Shown here piece by piece: positions 54,975 through 63,836 of a DNA stretch of 64,000 nucleotides. A program made the position numbers and the translations under genes. Positions within the stretch are counted from its first letter, which is position 1; each line of letters starts with the position of its first letter. The stretch comes from Limnomonas spitsbergensis. Taxonomy: Eukaryota; Chlorophyta; Chlorophyceae; Chlamydomonadales. The stretch is taken from contig JAYJMM010000113.1 of the NCBI GenBank assembly GCA_037349105.1, positions 744,001-808,000 of the forward strand, written 5' to 3'. The notes below the pieces were generated by a model that saw nothing but the letters and a program-made list of their open reading frames with translations, made no database searches and was not told the DNA's origin.

Positions 54975-55370
54975 AGTCCGCACCCAAGTTGTTTGTTAAC
55001 AGCAACGTGTACGGATGCCTGCTGAACCCTGCCAATCCACGCCTCACAGGGGCTCAAAACTCCTGCAAATCGGCGTGGTGGCTGCCCACGCGACGGCCGC
55101 CAGCGTCCCAGCCGCCACCGCCTTCGCAAAGGCTGAGAAGGCCGCCACGCCGCCGCGGCCCCCCTTTTTTCCGGCTGGGGCTGGGCCACTGGACGCAGGG
55201 GCCACAGTTAAGGCGCTGCCGGGCAGCTAAGAGCGCTCGCGCAACAACGTGGTCATGGCGGCTGCGGAAGAATTCAACATTTATCCCTTATGCAGAGATT
55301 TAAGGGAAAAGTGCAGGCAGGTGGCAGGCAACAGGGTGATGGTAGCCGTGGGAACAGATGCATGGGTGCA
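54975..55370 (+). CDS. Possible coding region, not recognised
   Basis: GC-rich plus frames. One (55015-55230) encodes an Ala/Pro-rich stretch (AAHATAASVPAATAFAKAEK, GAGPLDAGATVKALPGS) and ends in TAA. The same frame resumes with ERSRNNVVMAAAEEFNIYPL and CRDLREKCRQVAGN. This could be a broken coding exon. No domain known. Confidence 0.2.
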
Positions 55371-55558
55371 GGTTTAAAAGGTTGAGGATCGGAGCTTTGG
55401 GGCAGAGAAGAGGTACAGTGTCAAGATTGTGGCGTTTGGGCGGGTAAAGGAACCCTTGCACAGCGGCTTTGATACCAGAGGGGGGGGGGCAGGGGCATCT
55501 GTTGCTCGGCTGATCATTGTAGCATTCGGATGGGTACTGGAACCTTGCACAGCGACAT

Positions 55559-55739
55559 GCCTACGGCGGTTGCGGTCCTTGAGGGAATGGCAGGGGGCAC
55601 CTTATGCTGGGTTGAGGATTGGAGCATTGAGGTCGCTCGCGAAAGCGGCAAGCAGTTGCCTCATTTAGGGGGAAATAGCCTAAACAGCGCCGCCTGCATC
55701 AGGTCACTCACGCAGCGAGCTTGCCGACCCTTGCAGTGA
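55559..55739 (+). CDS. Coding-like frame in duplication, copy 2
   Basis: MPTAVAVLEGMAGGTLCWVE then DWSIEVARESGKQLPHLGG, ending ACRPLQ-stop. Open like its counterpart in copy 1, with a different C-terminus because the CTCACGCAGC segment lacks the stop. Not recognised. Confidence 0.25.
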
Positions 55740-56141
55740 GCTTGTCGCACCGTTTGCAGAGCTCAGGATGCCAGCGGCTCCCAGGGTGGGCGGTGGCGGC
55801 ATAAAAGAAGGGCCATTGTTGACGTGCCGCCCTAGTCAAGACAACCTGCAGGGGGCCAGGAAAGGGGTATCGTCCATGTGTCAGGGAGGCGTGGGTGGGA
55901 GGGACAGGGGGGGATCACATCCCCCCCCCAGCCAAGCCTCTTGCATGGGGGGTCAGGGAGGGGGGATGTCCGGGTCCATTCAAATCCAATGAGAACACCT
56001 CTTGGCCATGAGGGTCGAGGGGTAGGAGGGAGGGTCGTTATGCCATCAGAAAATGCCCAGGTAGGCTGTCAGGCGCTTCAAGGCACACTGGACACGACAG
56101 GCCTACAGGTTTTGCGTGTACTACCGGAACATGTAGTTTTG

Positions 56142-56263
56142 CATGCACTGCTTAAGGCTCCACATATTGTATGTAGGGTTCTGTGTGTATTGCTCAAGGG
56201 TCCACGTGTTATGCTTAGGGTTCCACGTGTACTGCATCAGGCTCTGTGTGTACTGCCTAGACC
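56142..56263. repeat. Degenerate ~21-bp tandem repeat, copy 2
   Basis: Counterpart of 51303-51425, with CACTGCTTAAGG, TATTGCTCAAGG, TATGCTTAGGG and TACTGCATCAGG units. Confidence 0.6.
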
Positions 56264-56287
56264 TATTACATGCACCAAGTAGGGTTC

Positions 56288-56353
56288 CAGATACTGGCGC
56301 TGGATCATGGTGAGCGTGGGTCCACGCTCACCATGATCCAGCGCCAGTATCTG
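56288..56353. other. Perfect 32-bp palindromic fold-back
   Basis: The 32 bases 56288-56319 are the exact reverse complement of 56322-56353, with a 2-base centre (GT). The right arm is the ancestral sequence shared with the other duplicate. The left arm replaced GTTTCCATCCA of that copy, so it arose by local inverted copying after the duplication. Confidence 0.92.
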
Positions 56354-56740
56354 AATGGACTCTGTATGCGTATTGTACGTGTTGGGGGCTGCGGAAAGGC
56401 AAGGGGGACCCTGAACCCGAATTCGACGCCGAGGCGTCCGGACCCACCCACGCCGCCCACCCTTCCCCCGTTCTTCTGGTGTGCTCCGCTGCTCCACGCC
56501 GGCGGCGTCGTTGGGCGCACCATCCCATCGCTGGCTTCAGACGCCACCGAGCCGCCGCCGCCGTGGTGGCCGTTTACCAAGCGCCGGCGGGCGGTGGCCG
56601 AGATCGCACAGATCTGGTGCAGTTGTTGCTGCGCTCTCGCAAATTCCTCCGGCCGCTTCTGGTGCTGCTGCAGCGTGTCGTGCTCCAGCGCCGCGGGGCC
56701 TCAAACAATGCAGGCGTACAACACACCTAGCTCACAGCAC
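56305..56740 (-). pseudogene. Coding-like minus-strand piece in duplication, copy 2
   Basis: Minus strand: VVYDPSELVCCELGVLYACI, a stop, then EHDTLQQHQKRPEEFARAQQ, and RRLVNGHHGGGG. The Gly-rich tail frame is 56305-56580. It ends inside the fold-back. Function unknown; resemblance to a helix-rich plant-type domain was considered but is not supportable. Confidence 0.25.
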
Positions 56741-56998
56741 ACAAGCTCGCTCGGATCGTAAACCACTTGCCGGACCTGAGGTAATACCGAAATCAGGGTG
56801 GAGGAGAATTAAGAGTTCAGGAGTTTAGTTCAAGGTTCAGGGCGAAGGATCTCGTTTTTTAGGGTCGTGGTACTATTCCAGATTTCCAGGGGGCAAGGTG
56901 AGCTGGTCTGGGGTCTGGGTGAGAGCATGGGAGATAATGAGCCCCTTCTTCCCTTTCGACGTCATACCCACCTAGCTGGCCTGATCTGCTGGGCAGGG

Positions 56999-57256
56999 TC
57001 ACAAGAGCCCCTCATCAGGGGCAGGCAGGGGTGAGGCAAAGTTCATAGGATCTGGGGCAAAACATATTTTCTCCATGCAATGCAGATAATCCAGTTTTTT
57101 GTATGAACAGAATCTGGAATAACGATTTTGGTAGCCCATATTCATGTTTATCTCTAACATTGTGGGAGAACTAGCAGAAACCACGGCCTTCAATTGAGCT
57201 GCGGCAATCCCACAGTCCTTTATGCGCAGGAAACGTGTTGTTTCCTTACCTGTCAA
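56999..57256 (-). CDS. Coding-like minus frame in duplication
   Basis: MTGKETTRFLRIKDCGIAAA then QLKAVVSASSPTMLEINMNM, 85 aa. In copy 1 the counterpart (52168-52368) is open only in part because of an indel near 52310. Not recognised. Confidence 0.2.
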   Translation of the reverse strand: MTGKETTRFLRIKDCGIAAAQLKAVVSASSPTMLEINMNMGYQNRYSRFCSYKKLDYLHCMEKICFAPDPMNFASPLPAPDEGLL

Positions 57257-57402
57257 TTACAAAGATGACAAGCTTCACCTAGCACTTATAATTGTGAGTT
57301 TGTTTTGCTTTCAGTGCTCTGTCGCATCTGTAGAATACCGTCCAACACTCCAACCCACCCTCTTTGGATATCTTCGTTGTGCTTCTCTTGCCAGCACTTT
57401 CG

Positions 57403-58455
57403 CGAAGGACCTGCTGCACTCCCCTACCAGCGGGTAGAAGGACCTGCTGCACTCCCCTACCAGCGGGTAGAAGGACCTGCTGCACTCCCCTACCAGCGGG
57501 TAGAAGGACCTGCTGCACTCCCCTACCAGCGGGTAGAAGGACCTGCTGCACTCCCCTACCAGCAGGTAGAAGGACCTGCTGCACTCCCCTACCAGCGGGT
57601 AGAAGGACCTGCTGCACTCCCCTACCAGCGGGTAGAAGGACATGTTGCACTCCCCTACCAGCGGGTAGAAGGACCTGCTGCACTCCCCTACCAGCGGGTA
57701 GAAGGACCTGTTGCACTCCCCTACCAGCAGGTAGAAGGACCTGCTGCACTCCCCTACCAGCAGGTAGAAGGACCTGTTGCACTCCCATACCAGCGGGTAG
57801 AAGGACCTGCTGCACTCCCCTACCAGCGGGTAGAAGGACCTGCTGCACTCCCCTACCAGCGGGTAGAAGGACATGTTGCACTCCCCTACCAGCAGGTAGA
57901 AGGACCTAATGCACTCCCCTACCAGCGGGTAGAATGACATGCGGCACTCCCCTACCAGCAGGTAGAAGGACATGTTGCACTCCCCTACCAGCGGGTAGAA
58001 GGACCTGCTGCACTCCCCTACCAGCGGGTAGAAGGACCTGCTGCACTTCCTACCAGCGGGTAGAAGGACCTGCTAAACTCCCCTACCAGCAGGTAGAAGG
58101 ACATGCTGCACTCCCCTACCAGCTGGTAGAAGGACCTGATGCACTCCCCTACCAGCAGGTAGAAGGACATGCTGCACTCCCCTACCAGCAGGTAGAAGGA
58201 CACGGTGCACTCCCCTACCAGCAGGTAGAAGGACATGCTTCACTCCCCTACCAGCGGGTAGAAGGACCTGCTGCACTCCCCTACCAGCGGGTAGAAGGAC
58301 ATGCTGCACTCCCCTACCAGCGGGTAGAAGGACCTGCTGCACTCCCCTACCAGCAGGTAGAAGGACCTGCTGCACTCCCCTACGAGCGGGTAGGAGGACA
58401 TGCTGCACTCCCTTACCAGCGGGTAGAAGGACCTGCTGCACTCTCTTACCATTCC
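57403..58455. repeat. 33-bp minisatellite, about 32 units
   Basis: Unit GAAGGACCTGCTGCACTCCC then CTACCAGCGGGTA, 33 bp. Common variants are CAGCAGGTA and ACATG(T/C)TGC. A multiple of 3, so 11-residue repeats stay open on both strands (EGPAALPYQRV plus, GECSRSFYPLV minus). One unit near 58045 has lost a base. It lies exactly between the segmental duplication and the methyltransferase relic. Confidence 0.95.
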
Positions 58456-58810
58456 CTGGAGCGTGCCACCGCGCGACAAGTCTTGGCATTCCCATCTTGC
58501 GACCAACAACCACTGGACCCTGCGCAAGCACCGGCCCTGACGAAGTCGTACCCGGTGATCTGATATAAGTCGCAAGGGACGGTGGTGAAAGCGGTGGCTA
58601 CGGCGTCATAGGAGAGGAGCGTTGTGTATTTGTCCTTGAGGTGTAAGATGCGGGCCCTTAAGACCCAAACCACTACCAGGTCAATGTCTGCGTAGATGTA
58701 TTCGTGGACCTTGATGCCCGCCTTGAGCACCATCTCGAGGACCGAATGGTTCGAACATGACCACCCCGTCTCTCCTTATGGCCAGCACCACGGCAAGTTT
58801 GATGCGAGTG
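58456..58810 (-). pseudogene. Cytosine-5 DNA methyltransferase relic
   Basis: Minus-strand pieces match the N-terminal half of C5-cytosine methyltransferases. VVMFEPFG resembles motif I (the S-adenosylmethionine loop). After a frameshift comes LEMVLKAGIKVHEYIYADID with the motif II acidic residue. DLYQITGYDF follows, and after a second frameshift VQWLLVARWECQDLS, where CQ is the motif IV catalytic cysteine context (usually PCQ; here ECQ). Such enzymes methylate cytosine in DNA. Motif VI onward and the target recognition domain are missing because the 33-bp array begins a few residues after motif IV. Two frameshifts mark it as dead. Confidence 0.6.
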
Positions 58811-59061
58811 GTGTTGACGTCACCGCTAGCCGTTGGCCTGCGGGCGAAGCACAGCCCGTGCTCGACTGCTTGGACTTAACATGCTACCTTTCTTTCCCGC
58901 AGGTACGCGAGTTCTTCCTTGCTCTTGGGCGGCGCCGTTTCTTTTACTTGTGTGAGGGCTGTGCAAATGACCTGAGTGTCGTGGGACGGCTGCAACATCA
59001 GGCTGTGCTGACCAAGGCCATCCATGCCTGAGACAGCAGGAACCGACTTCACATTGCCCAC
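58811..59061 (-). pseudogene. Possible upstream part of the methyltransferase reading frame
   Basis: Minus frame 58876-59061 (ALTQVKETAPPKSKEELAYL, then RERKVAC-stop) and the stretch EHGLCFARRPTASGDVNTTR then IKLAVVLAIRRDG lead up to motif I in the same direction. Both look protein-like but match no family I can name. On the plus strand TTTCTTTCCCGCAG (58889-58902) looks like a splice acceptor before another short frame (to 59031), so the strand is not certain. Confidence 0.25.
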
Positions 59062-59219
59062 TCCTCCTTGTCTGCTTCGTCGCTGGCGCTACGTCTTGGT
59101 TGGATTACTTCTGCTGCCACGTCATCTCCGTCCAGTCTGACCCCCGTGTGGTCCTTAGCTGGCGGCAGGGGGGAACGCGATGGTATGTCCGCGTTGTGGT
59201 GGCACGCCTCCGGCTGGTG

Positions 59220-59958
59220 AACGAAATTAACGCTATGTCACATAGCAGCATGTCACACGTACACGCAGCAGTGTCACCGGCGGCACAGCAATACAGACCT
59301 CTCATGGCTCAAGCCATGGCAGCAGATTTGCAGCTTGCAGTCAGCCAGGGCACTGGCGGCCGCACCTGGTGCTCTGATCTGATGGGTGCATTAGAGGAGC
59401 TGGAGCGGGGGGCAGCCACCCCCACCTTGTGCAAGGCAGCAGCTGCCCTACAGTGCCTACCCTTCACAGAGGTGTTGGCACTCGTTGACGCAGCCTACGA
59501 ACAAGCACAGCTGGACGCAAGCGACGGTGGGGACCCCAGGTACCCTACCACCAGGCACAGATCTGCGGCGACCTACCGCGCATGGTTCCAGTCCACGGCG
59601 GGTGCCGTGCTGGCGCAAGCCAGAAACCGCACTAGCCAGAGGGAGTGTGCTTCTTTGCGCATTAATTTGCGACTGCGGCTCAGCGTGATCAGCACGGCTG
59701 ATACCAGAGGACAGCGCAACGGTCAGCGGCAAGAGGCACGCTGCTGCCAGCGGTGATGGGCACGGGAGTATAGCGAGCAGGTGGAGGATTCGCTACATGT
59801 GTGCTTCTAGTGCCCTGGTGTCAGGGACCAGGTACGGGAGCGGGGGTGGGCAGGTCCTCCTGGCGCTGCCACTAACTTCCACCAGCTATACCAGGCTGAG
59901 CAGGAGTGGGATGCGCTTGCATTTGTGGACTGTGTTGTGGGCATTGTTGAGGGTTAGT
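59220..59958 (+). pseudogene. Non-LTR retrotransposon (LINE) ORF2 C-terminal fragment
   Basis: The plus frame 59100-59756 has LALVDAAYEQAQLD and YRAWFQSTAGAVLAQARNR. After an in-frame TGA it continues EYSEQVEDSLHVCF, another stop, CPGVRDQVRERGWAG, and ends VDCVVGIVEG-stop. The spacing CC-QR ... H-x4-C-P matches the cysteine/histidine motif at the C-terminus of many LINE ORF2 proteins. The reverse transcriptase and endonuclease are not present. Two stops make it a relic. It is followed by a 3' region with the tail described next. Confidence 0.55.
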
Positions 59959-60097
59959 CTCTAGGGATTCTGAGGCACTGGTGTCGTTTGCCTTTCCGGC
60001 TTTCCCTCTTGGTCCTTTTTTTTGCCTTGCTTTTGTGGACTTTTTTTTAGGGATCTCCTTTATATGGGAGACTGTAAATATGGGAGACTGTAAAAAA
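59959..60097 (+). mobile_element. LINE 3' untranslated region and tail
   Basis: Pyrimidine-rich sequence ending TTTTTTTTAGGGATCTCC then TTTATATGGGAGACTGTAA. The last 14 bases repeat before an A run (duplicated ATGGGAGACTGTAA). TCTCC and GGAGA can pair as a small hairpin just before the end. The same tail ends other elements at 62316, 62884 and (inverted) 63236. Confidence 0.6.
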
Positions 60098-60106
60098 AAG
60101 GGTGCT

Positions 60107-60337
60107 GCACGGGCGTCAGTCGCTTGTAGCCTAGCACTGAAGATACTGATCAAGTAGAGCTCAGTACCTGCCGGTGGCAGAAAAAGTTATTGCAGACCGT
60201 GCGTTATCGCACTGACACGCCGATGGTTGTTCGCACCCGAAAGAAAACAACCCTGAACAACAGCGAAGGGTTCAAGAAAAAGAAAATACACCAAAAGAAA
60301 CCCGGGGAAGGTGCGAAGATCCCCGGGTTTTTTTAGG
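60107..60337 (+). mobile_element. SINE-like element, copy 1
   Basis: GTCAGTCGCTTGTAGCCTAG, then TACCTGCCGGTGGCAGA, then a body (TGCGTTATCGCACTGACA, GTTCAAGAAAAAG, AAACCCGGGG) ending GGGTTTTTTTAG. The body matches 62641-62887. The Pol III B box is mutated here (GCTCAGTACC). Confidence 0.6.
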
Positions 60338-60635
60338 CTGTGTTGAGCGCTAGCAGGGGCGCGAGTCTCTAGTAGAACTCATGTGTCGGACTTGGTCTTC
60401 TTTGCCTTCCCGGCCTTTCCTTTTGTTTCCCCCCCCTCTTCCTTTTAGTTTCATCTTTTCCCCTTCTCAACTGTTGGGCGCCCACGCGGCCAAGCTTTGA
60501 GCAGGCCCAGAGGTGTGTAACGTTATTCATCTCTGACCGGATCTGAATGAAGTTCCCGGCATCATATAACGCAGGGCCACGATAATATAGCTGTGAAAAT
60601 ACTATAGCGTTGTTTGTAACACAGTGTATCGATGA
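60338..60635 (+). mobile_element. 3' region of a second LINE-like sequence
   Basis: GTGTTGAGCGCTAG and GTCTCTAGTAG then TTTGCCTTCCCGGCCTTTCC parallel the 3' region of the LINE at 59945-60010. It then goes on into CACGCGGCCAAGCTTTGAGC, shared with 50182-50365. The SINE-like copy appears to lie within or against this region. Confidence 0.4.
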
Positions 60636-60971
60636 TTGCACGAGTACCTAGCGTATTTGTGCTGGAGAAAGGTTAAAAGGGCAATGCCGGAAATGGCAGG
60701 CCTTGCCACATTTAAAGGTGTCAGCCTTGGACAGCTCTTTCTACTACGGAATTGGCTCGGTCACCCAGATATCGTGTGGCAAGGTTTAGCTGGAATAGCA
60801 AGATGTCGGAGGCACATGACGACTTGCTTCATCTAGTTTGATAATCATCGCATAATAACCCAAATTAGCTTGTATTAGGCCGGCCTATGTCTAAGCCTGC
60901 CTACTAGCAAAGCCCTGAATAATGGACTGCAACAAGCATTTATAACCAGTAAGTAAAACTCGCTTGGCTGA
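60636..60971. other. No gene recognised
   Basis: A 66-aa plus frame (60636-60836) has no recognisable features. Otherwise AT-richer single-copy sequence. Confidence 0.4.
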
Positions 60972-61002
60972 ATGCTCATGTGTTCTACTAACACATGAGC
61001 AT
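60972..61002. other. Perfect 13-bp hairpin
   Basis: ATGCTCATGTGTT, loop CTACT, AACACATGAGCAT. It is followed within 10 bases by another GCTCATGAGC palindrome. No T run follows. It could be a transposon footprint or a transcript structure. Confidence 0.7.
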
Positions 61003-61838
61003 CCGCTCATGAGCAACACAAAAAAACAGGAAACCATGCCTCCCTCGTCACTTTGAATTGGCACCAAGTCCTTTGAGGTGAAAGCATTTGTTCATTTGCT
61101 CATCTAAGGAGATCAAATCTAACTCGTTAGCTCATCATACCCGTTGGAGCAGAAATCACTGCATCAGAGCTTTAAAATATATTTAGGACAGTCGCCTTTT
61201 TTATATGCGCTTGCATTTCCGCCATGTCTTGAACCCATGGGCCCTCGAACCCCCTGCATGACACAGCAACACAAGTCATGGTTCGCCAATTCCATCATGT
61301 GGATCATGTAATACCATGTTCGCAAAATATGTAGGGAAGTTCGCCACCGCAAGGTATGTAAGGCAGGCAACTTATGACATGCTCAAGCAGTTTGGCAAGA
61401 CAGGTGAATCATCACTTCAGTACCAGCAGACCATAATGCATTCATATTGCTAGGCATAAATCATCTCCTCAACACAAACAACATGCTCACGCAAGCTGAT
61501 ATTACCAGGCACTTGACACAGCCATGAGAGGCTGCTTTCACACATACAAGTTTTAATTACCTTGCGCTTGCTTGGTACCCCATGTTCAATAGGTCCTCAA
61601 CGAAACCATCCGGGGATCCAAACCAGATCTCCACCATGATGTGATGTATGCGTTGCTGCTTCAACAATCGTTGGCTTCAAAGATGAAACGTTCGTGCCTG
61701 AATGTAAACAAGAAAGGTACACTTCATGACAGGAGCAAAGGAAACTACTCTGTACTAGGATAGTGGGGACATGCAGTCACGCGGATACAGGGATGGGAAT
61801 AGCACAGCACGCACATCTCATCGGTGCCATTGCTCTAG
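61003..61838. other. No gene recognised
   Basis: AT-rich intergenic sequence. Many short words recur (GCTCAT, CATGAT) but no repeat unit or frame of interest was seen. Confidence 0.4.
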
Positions 61839-61844
61839 AAAAAA

Positions 61845-62095
61845 TCGTGGGGATCTTTGCCACCTTACCCGGGTTTCTTTTGGTGTATTTTCTTTTCTTG
61901 AACCCTTCGATCTTTTCAGGGTTGTTTTCTTTCGGGTTCGGACAACCATCGGCGTGTCAGTGCGATAACGCACGGTCTGCAACAACTTTTTCTGCCACCG
62001 GCAGGTATCGAACTGGCCTCCGCTTGATCGGTATCGTCGGTGCTAGGCTGTAAGCGACTGACACTAGTACGGCATTAGTCACGGACGATTACGCT
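61845..62095 (-). mobile_element. SINE-like element, copy 2
   Basis: Reverse-strand copy with B box AGTTCGATACC (matching GWTCRANNC), TGCCGGTGGCAG and the same body ending near ATCCCCACGATTTTTT. Confidence 0.65.
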
Positions 62096-62315
62096 GGGTG
62101 GGTGGCGGGCGAGAGGTGTCATCGCCGCGCGGCCCAAAAGCTTTTCGAATTCATGTCACCTACAGCCGACGTTGGGTGCAATAGAATCGCATTGCTAATG
62201 CGCTTCTTTTGATCGAGGCCGCGCTTGCGGCAGAACACTACGTCGCAACCCACCCCTGGCCTGTGCCTGCGGGGCGTCGTGAGCCGTCGCTTCGGCATAG
62301 TAGGTTTGGTGACCG
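62096..62315 (+). repeat. E element, copy 1
   Basis: From GAGGTGTCATCGCCGCGCGG to TAGTAGGTTTGGTGACCG. It recurs inverted at 62405-62645 and direct at 62978-63184, always next to the A/T-rich tail. Confidence 0.8.
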
Positions 62316-62404
62316 TTTTTTTTTAGGGATCTCCTTCATGGGAGACTGTAAAAAAAGTGTGCCTAGAAAAAAAAAGTGACTAAAAAAAAAAAAAAAAAAA
62401 ACAA
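62316..62404 (+). mobile_element. LINE/SINE-type tail, copy
   Basis: TTTTTTTTTAGGGATCTCC then TTCATGGGAGACTGTAA, an A run, GTGTGCCTAG, and an A-rich stretch including 19 consecutive A. The hairpin TCTCC/GGAGA is kept. Confidence 0.6.
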
Positions 62405-62645
62405 ACACGGTCACCAAACCTACTATGCCGAAGCGACGGCTCACGACGCTCCGCAAGCACAGGCCAGGGGTGGGTTGCCACGAAGTGTTCTACCGCAAGC
62501 GCGGCCTCGATCAAAAGCAGCGCATTAGCAAAGCGATTCCATTGTACCCAACGTCGGGTGTAGGCGACATGTATTCGAAAAGCTTTTTGGCCGCGCGGCG
62601 ATGACACCTCTCGCCCGCCACCCACCCAACGTAATCGTCCGTGAC
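62405..62645 (-). repeat. E element, copy 2 (inverted)
   Basis: Reverse complement of copies 1 and 3. The minus frame 62380-62625 keeps AYTRRWVQWNR and LLLIEAALAVEHFVATHPWP open, as do the corresponding frames of the other copies. Confidence 0.8.
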
Positions 62646-62890
62646 TAATGCCGTACTGGTGTCAGTCGCTTACAGCCTAGCACCGACAATACTGATGAAG
62701 CGGAGGTCGCGAGTTCGATACCTGCCGGTGGCAGAAAGAGTTGTTGCAGACCGTGCGTTATCGCACTGACAAGCCGATGGTTGTTCGCATCCGAAAGAAG
62801 AAAACCCTGAAAAAGAGCGAAGGGTTCAAGAAAAGAAATACACCAAAAGAAACCCGGGGAAGGTGGCGAAGATCTCCACGATTTTTTTAG
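62641..62890 (+). mobile_element. SINE-like element, copy 3
   Basis: Begins GTGACTAATGCCGTACTGG, then GTCAGTCGCTTACAGCC and GGAGGTCGCGAGTTCGATAC then CTGCCGGTGGCA. The last part looks like a tRNA 3' half with a good B box (GTTCGATAC). A clean A box was not found. The body ends in GATTTTTTTAG and runs straight into the tail at 62884. Pol III transcription and LINE-driven spread would be expected of a tRNA-derived SINE. Confidence 0.65.
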
Positions 62891-62977
62891 GGATCTCCTT
62901 CATGGGAGACTGTAAAAAAAGTGTGCATAGAAAAAAAAGTGACAAAAAAAACAAAAAAAATGAGAGAAGACGCGCGA
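62884..62977 (+). mobile_element. LINE/SINE-type tail, copy joined to SINE
   Basis: AGGGATCTCCTTCATGGGAG then ACTGTAAAAAAAGTG and A-rich sequence, directly attached to the SINE body. The same tail follows the LINE relic. Confidence 0.6.
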
Positions 62978-63184
62978 AGATGAGGTGTCATCGCCGCGCG
63001 GCCAAAAAACTTTTCTAATACATATCGCCTACACCCGACGTTGGGTACAATCGAATCGCATTGCCATTGCGCTGCTCTTGATCGAGGCCGCGCTTGCGGT
63101 AGAACACTTCGTGACAACCCACCCCTGGCCTGTGTCTGCGGAGCGTCGTGAGCCGTCACTTCGGCATAGTAGGTTTGGTGACCG
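62978..63184 (+). repeat. E element, copy 3
   Basis: Direct copy with the plus frame 62985-63392 open through AYTRRWVQSNRIAIALLLIE and AALAVEHFVTTHPWP. Followed by T-rich sequence and an inverted tail. Confidence 0.8.
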
Positions 63185-63275
63185 TGTTCGTTGTTTTTTT
63201 TGTTTTTTTAGTCACTTTTTTTTTCTAGGCACACTTTTTTTACAGTCTCCCATGAAGGAGATCCCTAAAAAAAGT
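63185..63275 (-). mobile_element. LINE/SINE-type tail, inverted copy
   Basis: Reverse complement of the tail (TTTTTTTACAGTCTCCCATG then AAGGAGATCCCTAAAAAAAG), facing E copy 3. Confidence 0.6.
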
Positions 63276-63836
63276 AAGATAGCTGAGCCCTACAAGAGCG
63301 GGGAGGTAAAGGAAATAACGCATGCAGCTCGAGGCCAAAGCTGCATTTGCACCGTGCCCCAGACTGAAACTTGCTCTTGTTCCTTGCAATAGCCCAATTC
63401 AGTTATTCCTCAATTGTGAGATCAGACAAACAAGCAGCATTAGCAAGTTCAAAGCAGGATGTGATATTGTATGAGGACAGCCCCATGTATTGTTTTTGTA
63501 TGTCCCTACTACTAATAATGTGTGTGGACTGTGGAGATAGCCTCACACCCTTGCATCGGCCAGTGCTTCCTGTGCACCCAGGTGATTAATTAGGATCAAT
63601 TTCCCCCCCTTCGTTTTCAGCCATTAATTGTTTGTAGCCCAAAGTGTGAATATAGTGTGACCGCGCCAGCGCCGCGGTGGGGGGGGTTTGGGGGGGCGCC
63701 CGAGTCCCCCTGCCTAGGAGCTCAGAGACATCATTATGTGGTGCATTTATGAAATTCGTCACTGAAAATGCTTATAATATGGCCGATTGGCCCAGTCAGT
63801 TGCCCTCACTCAGTCAGTCAGTTGATACATGTACAC
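63276..63836. other. No gene recognised; G-rich tract inside
   Basis: Single-copy sequence with short frames only. 63677-63700 has two runs of seven or more G separated by TTT, and is GC-rich on either side (GCGCCGCGG, GGCGCCC). Confidence 0.4.

Larger units (their letters stand above)
55516..57402. repeat. Segmental duplication, copy 2
   Basis: Second copy of 50676-52558. It differs in having a 32-bp perfect fold-back (56288-56353) where copy 1 has unrelated bases. At its right edge the 33-bp minisatellite begins at once. A short relative of its left edge (GGCGTTTGGGCGGGTAAAGG) precedes it at about 55430. Confidence 0.88.
61839..62887. repeat. ~480-bp inverted repeat with 89-bp centre
   Basis: Left arm 61839-62315 pairs with right arm 62405-62887, each containing one SINE-like element and one E element. 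The centre (62316-62404) is the LINE/SINE tail plus A-rich sequence. The arms differ by scattered substitutions and small indels, so this is an old inverted duplication or two insertions in opposite directions. Confidence 0.85.

Noticed and set aside
57403..58455. CRISPR array or repeat-protein gene in the 33-bp array
   Set aside because: The period consists of repeat only, without spacers. 11-residue repeats read open on both strands, with no flanking domain on either strand.
62690..62740. True tRNA gene
   Set aside because: The B box and a tRNA-like 3' half are present, but no matching 5' acceptor strand, D arm or anticodon loop could be placed. It recurs with a common body and fits a SINE better.
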